Shown here piece by piece: positions 42,987-55,759 of a stretch of DNA of 64,000 nt. This DNA is from Aphanomyces cochlioides. Lineage: Eukaryota > Oomycota > Saprolegniomycetes > Saprolegniales > Verrucalvaceae. A program made the translations under genes and the position numbers. Position 1 is the first letter of the stretch, and each line of letters begins with the position of its first letter. The notes below the pieces were generated by a model. It worked only from the letters and a program-made list of their open reading frames with translations. It was not told the origin of the DNA and searched no databases. The stretch lies in contig JAHQRK010000003.1 of assembly GCA_019828595.1 (NCBI GenBank), forward strand, positions 3,224,001-3,288,000, given 5' to 3'.

Positions 42987-45210
42987 TTAGCCTCGACGAT
43001 CCTCATGCTTCACAATAAGTGCATACACTGTAGAGTGCATCATTTCGTCGAGTTTCCGCTCTTTCTTCGTCCCAAGGTTCAAGTCGCTCGCAAGACGGTC
43101 GACGCACGTCACGAAGAGAGCAGCTCGAGATGGATTGTCGAGGCCCGGGACATGAAGGGTATCTACATCCGAGTGCGACAAGAGTGTTTTCATGACTTTT
43201 GAGAGCTTTGAATAGCTCACACGATCGACCGAACGAGAAAAGTCTTTTGCCGACCGAAGTCGCAAAGGTGGCAGCTTTTGAGCAGGTAAGCCACCCCACC
43301 ATAAATTCCACATATCAAACAATTTGCCTTTAGGACAAGTTGCACTTGCAATTTGAGATTGGTTTTCTTTTGACCACCATGGAGATTGGACTTCAGACGA
43401 GCTAGGAGGTAGCTCAGCCGGTTGAGAGCGCAAATTGTCGGCGTTTTGCTGATTCATTTTTTGGATCTCATGTACGATTTTCGAGCATAGCTGATCGATT
43501 ATAGATGGAGCTAAGCCCTCTGGGGGTTGGATAGATTTGATGTTGTTGAGCCGAGCCAACACAAGATCTGCGACGGACGATGGCATGTCGTTCATACTCG
43601 AAATGATATCGCGCATTTGTCGCTGGAGCGTACTAATTTGGTCGGATATAATGACATGAGGAGGAATTCCGGTGGCTTTCATTTTGGTCTTCTCATTAGA
43701 CAAACAGCCAACTTCCACTCGGTGAGCTAGCTTTGGCAAAAGGCCAGATATCCATACAGGAGAAAAGAACAAGGGGTGCTTCTCATCCAGTGTCTCTCGC
43801 AGCCAGTTTTGATGCTGAACCAAGGATGCAAGCATAAAGGGTATGGCAGAACGGAACGAGGAGGGATAGAAGTCCACGTAGCCAGGTAAAATCGTCTCCC
43901 ATTCGTGTAAATTGAGGATTTGCCCCACAAAATGAGGTGGGAGACTGCAAAAAATCTTTAGTGTAGACATTCAATCCTAGCAGTCATTTAGATTAGACAA
44001 CAGGAACACACAAGCCTGCTGCCGCTCGTCCAACAAACTGGTCACCGCCCGGTCCAGAGAAGATGTATCGGCCTTGAACTGGCCCGAGCGACCACCCTGC
44101 TCGTAGACACACTGACGCATGTGCTGGACCACCAGGGTTGTTGGAGAGACTACTCACTACGCCTTTTCTGAAAGAATGGGTTCCAACTTCCTCCGCTGAT
44201 ATTCCTAGACTAAGCATTTCATCACGGTAGTGCAAGCATGTTTTAGACAGCCAAGCGAAAAATCGATCTTTTGCATTTTCACCAAAGATGAGAGTCGAGG
44301 AACCTTGTCGTTGGGCTCCTCGGGTAAATACTAGGAGTGCTAGACTACGAGGGACTATAGAATCCAGTGTGATGTGGCTGTGCTACCTTAAGATGGGACA
44401 AATAAATGGATCTTGCGGATTTGCGAAGACTCTGCGAGGTGAGCAATTCTTTCCATCTTGGTCATTTTTCATCATTGCATATTGAACCACCAATGCATCA
44501 ACTACATCATGTCAAATGTAATCAATGCGGTCAACAGTACCTTCCCAAGATATATGATCAAATCGGATCGAACCGACTGTTGCGCAACGAGCAACCAGGT
44601 TCCAGCAAAACACCAAGAAGGCATGAGCATTGGGATAGTCCTTGTAGCTCTCTCCTCGCTGGATTGCCTTTCTTGACAAGAAGTAATAGCCTTAGACAGG
44701 TTAGATATAATCTGCGGCAAACACTACCATCTATTGTCATTGCATTCTTCCCTTCACCTATCGGCATTTCTCCTTCCTCTTTCAATTTCGCTACCTTTCG
44801 TTTGTATCCACTCGAGAAATCTACATAAGTATAGCACATTAAACATAGATTAGAGTACCAGAAAGCAGAGTCGCCATCTCATCGGACATCTTAACCTTTG
44901 ACTCTTTATAGAGATGTGCAATTGCGCTCCTGCATCCATTGATGGCTGAAGACGACTTGAACTTTGTTTTCGAAGCTCTATTCTTTCCCACCGCGGTAGA
45001 TTCGTACGACAAAAACTGTTTGCAGAGTCTGGGATCGAGAGGCAGTCGAATTTTGCCACTTTCGACGCACGCGGGATGGTTCATCTCTAGCCAACTTTGA
45101 AATCTCCGCAGAATAGTATTGTACTGGTAGCGTGTATTTGTCGAGAGACGCATTTCGACAACGTCGTCGCCATTCTCCCATTGATGTGTGCCATCTTCGT
45201 TGTAGCTCAT
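42987..45210 (-). mobile_element. Crypton: tyrosine-recombinase DNA transposon
   Basis: A single recombinase gene on minus, read in pieces: 44839-45210 (N-terminal SAM-like domain, RYQYNTILRRFQSWLE, SSAINGCRSAIAHLY), about 44755-44839 (FSSGYKRKVAKLKEEGEM), 43993-44520 (catalytic domain with ALVVQYAMMKND, GTHSFRKG supplying the H-x-x-R, and AGWSLGPVQGRYIFSG supplying the nucleophilic Tyr), then 42987-43950 (LPPHF, FYPSSFRSAIPFML, and a GCR1-like C-terminal domain LFDMWNLWWGG). Some breaks look like introns (for example the one ending TTTTTTGCAG at about 43951), but a TAG near 44388 interrupts the catalytic domain. No terminal inverted repeats are expected or seen. Probably a decaying copy. Confidence 0.82.
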
Positions 45211-45547
45211 TGTGCCTGTCGACTTCCAGGCAGGTTCACGTCTGTGGGGCAAAATGCAAACAAAATTACGGATATGCCTGTTTCACAAAGCGAATATATA
45301 TCATGATATTTTCATTCAATACAAATTTCAAGTAGAAATATATCCCGTCTATACACACTGTGAAATTTCACATTTCACACTCGCTGTAGGTATCCGGCTC
45401 ATATATTTCACAAACCACAACTATTTTACGTCAATGGAGACAAGTCTATATTAGGTATAAGCATCATCTCCTTTCAAAGCCCCATAATGGTAACCTGATT
45501 AGTATTTTAAAATATTTTAGAAATAACCTTTGAGCTAAATTCACGCC
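45211..45547. other. intergenic, nothing recognised
   Basis: AT-rich spacer between Crypton and MITE. Contains GTGAAATTTCACATTTCAC, a short palindromic run, at 45359-45377. Confidence 0.4.
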
Positions 45548-46211
45548 TACTACTCTGGTCCGCAAAAAATGCTACACTGTTTTATCTTGATTTGAGTATG
45601 TCCGGATATGAGGATATATGGGTTTTTGTATACAACCTCAAAAACGTATATAAAAGTTCACAGGATGTCCAATATTTTTATTCAAACAGCACTGATGTCC
45701 CGATGACACAGGTCTCTCTGTGTTCATCTTGCTTGCCCAGAACAGAAATAGCGAAGTCTAACGTCAGTATAATGTCAGTTATGTTATAGCGCATGTCAGG
45801 TGTGGCTATTAGCGGCTCTCATCGCGAGAGCGCTATGTTTGACAGTCATCTCTAGATTTGATAGGTTCCAGCCTTCTGACGACCTGCAACCGGGCTATAC
45901 ACCAAGAACCAGCAGTGTTGCTATGTTAACACCATCTATCTTTGATGTTGAATCTAGATATGTAATTAAATTGGGCTCAATTCCTACAGTGAACCCACAG
46001 CGAAAAAAATGTGATCTATCCGCCTGGTCGGTCAACTTTGACACACCATATCTCGCCAACGGAGACGAATTGTAGTTTCCACAAATTAATCAATCAAAGA
46101 GGAGATCCTAAGCTGTTTACTGAGCCAATCAGCGTTGAATATTTCGATTATTTTTGAAAAAAAATTCTGCAGAGAATGTAACTGTAGCAATTATTTCGGA
46201 CCAGAGTAGTA
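45548..46211. mobile_element. mariner-related MITE (664 bp) abutting the SEN2-like gene
   Basis: Inverted ends TACTACTCTGGTCCG(C/A)AA and GCTAC, the same core as the mariner element at 31943-33787. No transposase is left; the interior frames (45592-46075) are not recognisable. Its right end lies 38 bp before the next ATG. Confidence 0.8.
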
Positions 46212-46249
46212 CAAATTTCCGGATAAAACACAAGTTTTGAACCCACGAC

Positions 46250-46966
46250 ATGGATGCTCCACGGATGGCGCTGGCGCCGCCTGTCTTGCTCATTGACGAC
46301 GGAATGAGCGCGTCTGTGGCAGCAAATTCAAATCAGGAAACATATTTTCATGTGCAGAGGTATGGTACTCTTGATCAAGAGCTGAATCGGCGATGGTTTA
46401 CGCTTGAAGAAGCCTTCTATTTGGTCTCTATCGATCGAGTCGAGATTCAAAATATGACCCGTCAAGAAGCTTGGACTCTCTTCTCAAGGTATTTACCTCC
46501 ATCACCATTTAGTAATTGCCATGGATGTAGGTCTGACGAAATGTATCGAATGCGCTACGTAGCATACGCCCATTACCGCGACAATGGCTGGATTGTACAG
46601 TCGGGGCATTTGTACGGAGTGACATTTACACTTTACCGCATGTCACCCGATGTTGTGCACTCGGAATACATGGTCTATCTCCATCAAACAACTTCTTCAT
46701 GGCATGTCATGCAGGTTTCTGTGAGGCCAATCATTTTAACGCTCATCTTTGCGTAGATGCTGACACGACTGGCTGAAGATGTCAAGAAGACAGTCCTTCT
46801 CGTGCAGGTGATCTCATCAGACCATGAAAGCGACCAGACGATAGACATCTGCGGCACACATTTTTCGCTCAAAGAAGTCCGTATGAGGCATTGGCCTGCG
46901 CTATTTACTGATGGCACAAAATCCTACGATATGAAAGACTCGACAGCAATTCCAAAACACATCTAA
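46250..46966 (+). CDS. tRNA-splicing endonuclease catalytic subunit, SEN2-like
   Basis: Two exons, 46250-46714 and 46757-46966 (224 aa), with a 42-bp intron. The endonuclease core shows YRMRYVAYAHYRDNGWIVQSGHLYG, then the catalytic triad positions: Tyr in FTLYRM, His in VVHSEYMV and Lys in EDVKKTVLL, as in archaeal EndA and eukaryotic Sen2/Sen34. The upstream RWFTLEEAFYLVS block is typical for Sen2. It cuts pre-tRNA introns as part of the four-subunit SEN complex. Shorter than animal TSEN2 (about 465 aa). Sen2 is preferred over Sen34, not proved. Its stop is 11 bp from that of the convergent C2 gene. Confidence 0.85.
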
Positions 46967-46977
46967 CGAGTGTATCA

Positions 46978-48604
46978 TTACAGCCAAAGCGATTCATCTT
47001 CGTCGTCGTTTCCTGCCTCCGCTGCTGCCGCCTTTGGTGGTGGTGATGGCGGCGATTTTGGCGTCTGTTTGATTTGACGGACGGCAATTGTTTTGAGCAA
47101 CTTGAGTTCTTCCTGCGTTTGTGCTTCACGGCGCAATTGCTCTTCCATCATGGATTGTAGCGTGGCTTTGTGCATTGCGACTTCGTGCTTGAGCCTTTCA
47201 ACTTCATCCTGACTGCTTTGGTCGCCACTTTGCGATTTCAGCATGTCGTTCAATCTCTTTTGCTGATCCAATTGGGCTTTTAGATTCTCGACTTCGTTTT
47301 TCCAATGAAGCGTCGCACCGTCCGTCGTCGCTGGGTCGTGTGTCAACTTCGTGAAGGTTTTAATTGGTGGGAGATGCAATAGACCATGCAGTTCATTGAC
47401 AAGGGCTCGCTTCTTGATATCACCTTCCGATTCTACTTCAAATCAGTTCTCGACAGTCCAAATGTTGATTGTGTACCTGGATCGGGTTGAGAAGAAGGTG
47501 TTGATGGTGAAGAAGGCGTCGCGGGCGTGGGTTTAATCTCAGCTTCCATTTTGTGCACAATGCTCTGACTCGACATCTTGAGCGCTGCAATTTCTGCTTG
47601 CATTTGAGCAATCAATTCTGCGGTTTCGTCTGTCGGAGGAGGCGGAGGTATGAAGTCCGGCTTTTCATCCATTTCAATCGTCAAGTAGAGCTGCGAATGG
47701 ACATTTTGTCGACGGTATGTATCAGGAACAGTGAGAGGATACGCGCGTGGACGCAAGTCTCCCGTAGGGTTATCAAATTGGGCCAGGGGAATCGACAGCG
47801 TGCCAATCAAGTCGTCAGCAGAGAGTCCATGGTCAGAGTCAAACACTTGAATATCGAGGACTTGTGTGAACAAGTCGTCTTGAGTAAGGTCGAAGTCAAA
47901 GATCGGATTGTCCTTCCAAACAGGATCGAGACACTTGTTGATTGTTTCGCTCTTGAAACGCTGGGAACCGATAGAAAAGACTACGTAGGGATCGCTCTTG
48001 CCTACATAGTTGATATTGCAGTGAGTGAAAAAATAGTGCCGCAGTTACCTTTGCCGAGGAGAGCAAAATCCGCCGCAGCCAAATCCGTCGCTTTGTGAAG
48101 ATGGACTTTCAAATGTCGTGGAATATAGGCCAGAGGATTATCGTTGCCACCGCCACCTTCAATGAGATTAATCGTAAGAAAGATTTGACTGTTGCGCTTT
48201 TGCTTGGCGAACTGCGCTGGGACATTCAAATGGTACGGTTTGGCGCGCACTTGGTCTGGCAATTGACTCGCAAATTGCGCAAGGGGAATGGCGAGACTTC
48301 CAAGAAGATCGTCATCGCGGCTGTCTTGATCGAACACTTGGACATCGAGTACTTTGGTGAACAGATCGCCATCCGTGACGTGAAAGTCGAACGTTGCGTC
48401 TTCCCACGTTGGGTTGATGTTCTTGGGCACAACAGTGCTCTTGTACTTTTCGTTGCCAACCGTGAAGAAGACGTATGGATCGCTGGAATGACGTCCAAGT
48501 AGAGAAAAGTCTCCAGCAGCAAGATCCGATGCTTTATGGAGCTGAACACGCAGAATATGGCGTAGACCCGACGTGGAGCTTCGGCCGAGCATCAACGCCG
48601 CCAT
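46978..48604 (-). CDS. double C2-domain protein with C-terminal coiled coil
   Basis: Three exons on minus: 48049-48604, 47477-48001, 46978-47432 (511 aa); introns 47 and 44 bp. Two C2 domains: residues about 14-150 (LRVQLHKASDLAAGDF, SDPYVFFTVG, NINPTWEDATFDF, VQVFDQDSRDDDLLG) and about 168-300 (LKVHLHKATDLAAADF, SDPYVVFSIG, IQVFDSDHGLSADDLIG). Both keep the acidic residues that coordinate calcium. Then a Pro-rich linker (FIPPPPPTDE), a coiled coil (about 400-480) and an acidic end. C2 domains attach proteins to phospholipid membranes in response to calcium. The two domains are similar enough to come from internal duplication. Confidence 0.88.
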
Positions 48605-49262
48605 TGACTTTCTTTCAAAATGATTGCTTTCCTCGATTCAACCTATATTTTTAATAAAATAGACAAAATTGATACAAACTTCAAGATATTATAAAATTAT
48701 TTGACTGTCTCACTGAGAGCTTCTCCCACACCTGAAAAAAATACATAAAACTAAAAATTTCCTTAACAACTTCTTCTACAGTCAAAGGACACAAAACTTC
48801 ATATACGCGGCGGACACCGCAAACACAGGATGCAATATCATTATTGTGGAGTCGTCGATAGATTCATGCAACGTATGATCTCATCATTCATTCGACTATA
48901 CTCGATATCACGGAAAGAAGCCAACAAAAATATACCACATCCTATCTCTATTTTATGAAAATTTACTGAATTTTAGAGTGCGAAATCACGTTTTCGAAAT
49001 TGCAAAAAAACTAAAAATCTGGTGCTTATGTGAGTCAAATCATCAACACATCTGCATGATTGGTATTGACGCCGTTGTCACAGAGTCCAATGTGGATGCA
49101 TATCAAGCTTGATTCCATGCAAACAGGTGCACGATATTATCAACAGAAAATTGTTTTGTAAAATAAGCTTTACCACTATTTCAAGATAAGTTATGTATTA
49201 GTGTGAGAACATTATCAACACTAAATACATACTTTAAAGTTGAGAAAGGGCAGTTTCAAAAA
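48605..49262. other. intergenic, nothing recognised
   Basis: AT-rich; divergent promoter region for the C2 and MORN genes. Confidence 0.5.
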
Positions 49263-51990
49263 ATGGCGCGAGTTCCGCTGATGCAGAAGACGGGTCGGAA
49301 GATCTTGGATCGAAATGGTCGCGTAGTGGACGAAATGAAGGAAGACCAAATCCTCATACGTCTTCACGATCCCAACAACAAGGACCCTGCGACGAACCCT
49401 TACTGCAAAGTCCTGCGGTCAAACTTCAAACGAAGCACGATCAATCGTATCTTCAAGTGCAATGCGCATTATCTCAGAGACCAATTTCAAAGTAGATGGC
49501 TAGTCGTCGACACATGCTTCATATGTATGTGGTAGATGTTATCTGGCCAAAAGAATGGCTCTATGAAGTGCGTCCTCCAGAGCCAAATGCACCATGGTGT
49601 TACGAGATCGTTGAGAAGGACGAGCCGGAACCTATCGATGATGGCATGGATCCACGTTATCAGGGATCAACCGTTGTCAAAGTCGCAAACGTTCCGATAC
49701 AAGTACTTTCACGTATACTGCTCCACTGATGACAGCAATCTCGTCGATAGATTCAAGAAATGGATCTGCGTGCCTGGTTGCTCGCAGGTCTCTTACAGGA
49801 ATACGAGCCCATCACACAAGCTGAATTTGATCTTGCTGTTTTAAAGAAGAAGCGCAATATGCTTAAACTACGCCTTGACGAAGTTCCGATGATGTTTTTG
49901 GTCCGTTCACTCTCTTCGCACTTGAAGTCATTCGAAAATCTAGTCCGGTACCCCAAAAGAGCAGACTGAAGCCCGACAAACTTTGGTAAAAGCTATGACA
50001 ACGCAAGTCGAAGCAATCGATGCAGATATCTCAGCAGTTAACAAAAAGCTTAAGCGACGACGGCAATTGTTATTATCAGAGCCAATTGAGTTAAGCTTTC
50101 TCAAGGATGGGGTTAGACATATATCACTTGCTCAATACTAATGATCATCTGCCTAGACGGAACATCGCTTCGTTGATCCCGACATTGAAAATGTGCGTCA
50201 TGAAGATTTTGTTATCCTAGCCAACACACACATCTTAGCCCAAAGAGAAGGTTGACTGGTTGGCTAACTTTACTAGTGGGCGAGGTCAATCGTTGGCTTT
50301 GCTGGTGTGATTGCTTGTTCGTCTTCATTTAACGTGTTTGCAGGCAATTGAAAAGGCTGACTGGGGTGAACTCTGCCTTGCTCCCACAAGGCCAGAGCCG
50401 ACGGTGTCGACGGAAGAGTTGCTTGGCGAAATAAACATGCGAACAGTGCGGGTAACGCGAGTCAAACATGGACAAGGAGGTAAAGCAAAGTAAAATATGA
50501 GCCTCCTCCTAATTACGGATAGATTTTTTCTTCACTGATGTCCTACCAACAGAAGAGGATTTCCATTTCAGCTCAATTGATGCGATGTACTCCGGAACAT
50601 GGGCCAGTGGCCTCAAACACGACAATCAAGCCACAGAGTATACGAACTACGGAATCTATCGTGGCGCCTACGTCCACAATGTTCGCGACGGCCAAGGTTA
50701 ATGAGTCATGATGCATGGATAATTGAGTAAAAATTCAATTGTAGGTGAGCTCGTCTATGGTAAAGGCGATCTGTATCGCGGCACTTTCGACGTCCCAAAA
50801 TCGATGTACACTTTCCAAAGAGAATCGTATCCAAGAACACTCTTCCCACCTCAATTTCGTGATGGTGTTCCCCATGGTCGTGGTGAGATAAAATTTGCAG
50901 ATGGCGCAACGTTTGTTTATAAGTGTGTTAGCTATCTGAGATGCTTGTGTAGTTATCAAGGCGAAATGCGGGATGGACGTATAACTGGAAAGGGTCGATA
51001 TGTGTCGTCGACTGGAGTAATTGAAGAAGGCGACTTTGTTGACGGTATGCTTCATGGTCAAGGATATCGCGAGGAACCCAATGGGTATATATACCTGTCA
51101 GTATACCTTATCATTGACTTTCAATAGACATGTGGAAGAAGGGAGATTTGAGCATGGAGTCTTGGATGGATACGGCACACAACATACAAAACACAACGAC
51201 TCGTACGATGGGAGCTTCGATTATGGTGCCACTTCCTCAGTCATTCACTTGGACAAACGAGTTACGTAGGTCGTCGATGTGGTCGTGGTGTGATGCATCT
51301 TGCTGGTCAAGAAGCAGCCGTCTTGACTGGATTCTGGGATGACGATTTACCTGATGGGCGAGGGGACCTCCAATACTCTCGCCAGGTCAACGAAGAGAGG
51401 GATGGCGAGGTATCCAACACTGACAATCATCGATTTACAAAAATGCTAAGGTTGTCGAGGCACCTTTTCTGTACGAAGGAACATTTAGCCAAGGCAAAGT
51501 CAAGTGTCGTCATCGACATATTGATGTAGAAAAAGTAACGTCAGGTCATGTTCCTTTCACAACCAACGGCAAGAGCTCCACACACATGCCATATCCCACG
51601 AATTTGGCCGCAGTCATGACCAAACAAAGTCAACGTCACATAAGGTTGAGTTGGAAAGGTCCCCTCACTTTAAACCTCTTTTCGTAGAAACAGTCATCGA
51701 AGACAGCAACGTGAAGCCACCTACTTAGCAAATGTCGAACGGGCCAACTTGCAGTAAGTGTAATCTGGTATGATGACCTGAAGTTTCCATGAAGGTTGTA
51801 TTATACGTTATTGGATGAGTTTTACGAAGCATGGGCTGATCACATTCAAGGCAACGAAATGACGCTCGAAAAGCAGAGAGAAATGGCTCGCAAAAAAGGA
51901 AATGTGAAAAGCTTGCAAAAATTTCCGACTTACCTCGAGCGTGTGCCACTGACAGTCCGAGACAAAATTGCCGGAGCAAAAGGTGACTAG
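49263..51990 (+). CDS. MORN-repeat protein
   Basis: About thirteen short introns; start ATG 49263, stop 51988-51990. The frame could be followed through most junctions (for example 49493-49535 and 49702-49748 spliced out) but two or three in the middle are ambiguous. The first half has no known domain (WPKEWLYEVRPPEPNAPWCYE) and a coiled coil near 49980-50080. From about 50585 come six or seven MORN repeats: YRGAYVHNVRDGQGELVYG, FRDGVPHGRGEIKFADG, YQGEMRDGRITGKGRY, EEGDFVDGMLHGQGY, EEGRFEHGVLDGYGTQ and FWDDDLPDGRGDLQYS. A conserved helical end follows (LDEFYEAWADHIQGN). MORN proteins act as membrane or cytoskeletal scaffolds; several serve in flagellar structures. Confidence 0.75.
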
Positions 51991-52583
51991 CTGACATTAA
52001 ACGGAAAAGACTTGACAAAGTTTTGAGTTTTGGTTCGTCAGTTAAGATTGACAACTCGAACTCCAATCATGGACTTTGAAATTGCTTGTACGCGTGCTGG
52101 ATGGATTCGACTAAATGCAGGCAGGTGTTGAACAGTCGACGTCGACGTTGTACTCCTCATGAGACAGCTCGAATGGCCACTTTATACTTGGGCTCTTCAA
52201 GCAGAACATATATTTGTCACCGAAACAAACCTCTCTTGATCAGCGAGAAAGCTGGTTGGAGAATGCAACTAGGAAGACAATACTATATGTCTCGAAGGTG
52301 AAAAGGTCATCGTGTTGACAACGGAGCCGAGTACCTAGTGGTCAAGCCAAAGTATAAGGAATTTCTAGAATTTCAACGAAAGGGACGGGGGCATCATGTC
52401 CACATTCAACGCTACAACCAAAGTCACACGCTTGACAATTTCACCGTTGGTGGTTACATCGATCGAAGAGACTCCGGGGCGAGCTTTGGACATCTGCGTT
52501 GTTTCGTCGCATTTCAACTTGGCAATGTTGATCATGGCCATATTTCAAAAATCGCATTTTCAAAAACACAAAGTGCATCACAA
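51991..52583. other. intergenic upstream of actin copy 1
   Basis: Short open pieces on + (for example near 52160-52310) but no recognised domain and no consistent splicing. Confidence 0.4.
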
Positions 52584-53697
52584 ATGTCTTACCACGACGA
52601 AATCCAAGCGCTCGTTGATGATAATGGCTCTGGTATGTGCAAAGCTGGGTTTGCCGGAGACGATGCGCCTCGCGCAGTATTCCCATCAATTGCTGGGCGA
52701 CCGAAACATCCTGGTATCATGGTTGGACTTGATGAGAAGGACGTCTATATTGGCGATGAAGCCCAAGCAAGACGAGGTGTTCTCGCATTGAAATATCCAA
52801 TTGAATATGGCATTGTGACCAATTGGGACGACATGGAGAAGATCTGGCACCACACGTTCTACAATGAACTCCGCGTTGCACCTGAAGAGCACCCGGTGCT
52901 ATTGACGGAAGCACCATTGAATCCCAAAGCCAACCGAGGACGCATGACCCAAGTGATGTTTGAAACATTCAACGTTCCAGCCATGTACGTCAACATCCAA
53001 GCTGTGTTATCGCTGTATGCCTCGGGACGAACGACTGGCTGTGTCTTGGATTCGGGCGATGGTGTATCGCATTTGTGCCCATTTATGAAGGGTATGCTCT
53101 TCCTCATGCGATTACTCGCTTGGATCTTGCTGGCCGCGACTTGACGAACTATATGATGAAGATTCTGACTGAGCGTTGCTATTCGTTTACGACGTCCGCC
53201 GAAAGAGAAATTGTTAGAGACATCAAGGAGAAGTTGGCGTACGTTGCGACAGACTATGCGCATGAAGTGAAAGTTGCCTACCAATCAGGTAGTATTGACA
53301 AGAGCTATGAGCTCCCCGATGGCAATGTGATTGTGCTTGGCAATGAACGCTTCCGCGCGCCTGAGGGCATTTCAAAGAAGCATCTGGTATCCATGAGTGC
53401 ACACATTCGACCATTCAAAAGTGCGACATTGATATCCGCAAGGGTTTGTACAACAATATTGTCTTGTCCGGGGGATCCACCATGTTTCCTGGTTTGGCAG
53501 AGCGCATGACGAAAGAATTGACAGCGTTGGTGCCTCCGTCCTTGAAGGTGAAAGTTATTGCTCCACCTGAGCGGAAGTATTCTGTCTGGATCGGTGGTTC
53601 GATCTTGGCGTCTTTATCATCCTTTCAAGAAATGTGGATCGCCAAAGCCGAGTACGACGAATGTGGACCATCCATTGTTCATCGCAAGTGCTTTTAA
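52584..53697 (+). pseudogene. actin pseudogene with two frameshifts
   Basis: Starts with an actin-like N terminus ([18 protein letters not shown]) and stays in frame through DSGDGVSH. At about 53074 one base is missing from the codons for the next conserved block, so [21 protein letters not shown] continues in another frame. Near 53365, after RFRAPE, some 25-30 bases that would encode [12 protein letters not shown] sequence are lost and the frame changes again to [17 protein letters not shown] and the C terminus ending KCF. There are no introns. Sequence similarity to actin is otherwise high, so inactivation is recent. Confidence 0.9.
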
Positions 53698-54356
53698 TTG
53701 CCTTGTCATCCACGTGGCGTCTCGAGAATGGCTTTGAGGCTTCAGTGCTTTGGCTCTCCTCGTCGGCGTCGCACCATGTTTTGAAATACGAAATGAATAA
53801 ATTAAGTTTATCAATATCTCTCGACTTCCACCTCACTCTGACATCGTAAAGCTTTCTTCTGTACGGTGAACGAAGAAAACGATCGCGACGATATGGATCT
53901 CAGCGTTGAACTAAAAAGATGACCCTTCATGATAGAGCGAAGTTATCGTCGTCTCCTGAATCGCCCAAATGAGTGAACAATCAGCCCCATTAAGAGCAAC
54001 GCCAAGAGTTCGGATCTCGTTGTGGCTAATCCTGACAGCAGTCAGCAAACATGGACAAGATTGTAAATCTCACAAGCAGTGAAATTTTCCAAAAAGCTTA
54101 TTCTTATGGCTCACACACAGTTGAATGGATCGACAAAGTCGAACCTGGTATCACTCCCAAGAGCTCCCGCTAGGCAATCAACCCAAGCAGAAGCTTGACA
54201 AAGCCGAACACAAGCTTCATTGATCGCGCATTTTGTCGATCTTGAAGTCACACATGTCAAATGTCCACAGCCAGAACTCCATTTGGAGCTGATTGGTAGA
54301 AAATTTGACCAGTCGAGCTTTTCTAAACGGTCATAGCAAAAAGTGCATTGTTGCGA
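53698..54356. other. spacer between actin copies
   Basis: No gene recognised and no readable actin remnant. Confidence 0.45.
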
Positions 54357-55493
54357 ATGTCATTCCTGGACGATACCGCGGTGCTGGTTGTTGACAATGG
54401 ATCTAGTATTTGCAAAGCGGGCTTTGGAGGCGAGGATACGTGCCGCGCTGTCGTTCCATCAGTCATCGGCCGTCCGAAATACAGAGATATCATTCCTCGC
54501 CGTCGTGGCCAAGAAGATGTCTATATTGGCGATGAAGCACAAGCAAGACGCGGCGTTCTTACATTAGAATATCCGATAGAACGTGGTGCTGTGACCAATT
54601 GGGACGACATGGAAAAGATCTGGAGCTACACGTTTTGCCGTGAACTACGCGTCAATCCCGAAGAACATCCTGTGCTATTGACCGAAGCTCCACTGAATCC
54701 CAAAGCAAATCGAGAACGCATGGCCCAAGTCATGTTTGAAACGTTCAGCGTTCCAGCCATGTATGTCAGCATTGGGGCTGTTCTGTCTCTGTACGGTGGA
54801 GGACGGACAACTGGCTGCGTCTTTGATTCGGGCGACGGTGTCTCACACACAGTGCCAATTTACGAAGGCTTTGCTCTTCCCCATGCTATCTCCCGTTTGG
54901 ATCTGGCTGGCCGTGATGTGACCGACTGCATGATGCAACTTTTGAACGCTCGTGGCCACACATTTACAACGTCCGCTGACCGGGAAATCGTCCGATGTAT
55001 CAAGGCAAATGTGTCATACGTTGCACTTGACTTCGCTCAGGAAATGAAAGCTGCGGGTGAATCATCAAGCATTAAAACGAGCTACGAACTCCCCGATGGC
55101 AATGTGATCCAGGTTGGCAGTGAATGCTTCCGAGCGCCAGAAATATTGTTCAAGCCATCGCTGATCGGGAAAGATGTGTTAGGAATTCATGAGCTCGCGT
55201 ATTCGACAATTTCGAAGTGCGCGATTGATGTTCGCAAGAGCCTTTACCACAATATCGTCTTGTCTGGGGGATCCACCATGTTCCGTGGTCTCACTGAGCG
55301 CATGACAAAAGAAATAAGTGCGCTCGCGCCTCCGTCCATCAAAGTCAAAGTGATTGCTGCACCAGAACGCAACAAAATAGTTTGGATCGGTGGTTCCATC
55401 TTGGCCTCCTTGTCCTTATTTCAAGAAATGTGGATCACCAGGGCAGACTACGATGAAAGCGGACCGTCCATCGTACACCGCAAGTGCTTTTAA
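54357..55493 (+). CDS. divergent actin
   Basis: Intronless, intact, 378 aa from the ATG at 54357. Actin signatures throughout: [117 protein letters not shown] and the C-terminal HRKCF. It departs from conventional actin at the N terminus, around residues 38-55 (the DNase-loop region, [16 protein letters not shown]) and by several Cys. This points to a specialised or relaxed paralogue, still under enough constraint to remain open. It forms filaments in the cytoskeleton if conventional. Flanked by a frameshifted copy and a fragment, so part of a tandem array. Confidence 0.93.
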   Translation: MSFLDDTAVLVVDNGSSICKAGFGGEDTCRAVVPSVIGRPKYRDIIPRRRGQEDVYIGDEAQARRGVLTLEYPIERGAVTNWDDMEKIWSYTFCRELRVNPEEHPVLLTEAPLNPKANRERMAQVMFETFSVPAMYVSIGAVLSLYGGGRTTGCVFDSGDGVSHTVPIYEGFALPHAISRLDLAGRDVTDCMMQLLNARGHTFTTSADREIVRCIKANVSYVALDFAQEMKAAGESSSIKTSYELPDGNVIQVGSECFRAPEILFKPSLIGKDVLGIHELAYSTISKCAIDVRKSLYHNIVLSGGSTMFRGLTERMTKEISALAPPSIKVKVIAAPERNKIVWIGGSILASLSLFQEMWITRADYDESGPSIVHRKCF

Positions 55494-55759
55494 CATCGGA
55501 ATCGTCAACGCAGACGACTCAAACAAGTCTACTTAGCCCTCACGACACGCTTCGACATATTGCACCAAAATTAACTGAAAGTTCCTTCACGATTAAGTGA
55601 AAATGTGATCGACTTCTGAGCATTATGGTGGAACTGGAATGGTCCAATGCAACTTGGCAGCCCAAAGTAGCTCTGCAAAGTCGATCCAATGGCCTACACC
55701 AGCGAAATGTCGACTTCCTCAATTTACTAAAATCTTGTGACCTGGCGTCGTTTCCTTGC
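55494..55759. other. spacer, possibly eroded 5' part of actin copy 3
   Basis: No readable frame; short words resembling actin cannot be aligned with confidence. Confidence 0.3.

Noticed and set aside
45592..46075. Open frames inside the mariner-type MITE
   Set aside because: No transposase motifs; they lie wholly between the inverted ends of a non-autonomous element.
53698..54356. Search for a fourth actin remnant between copies 1 and 2
   Set aside because: No consecutive actin motifs readable in any + frame.
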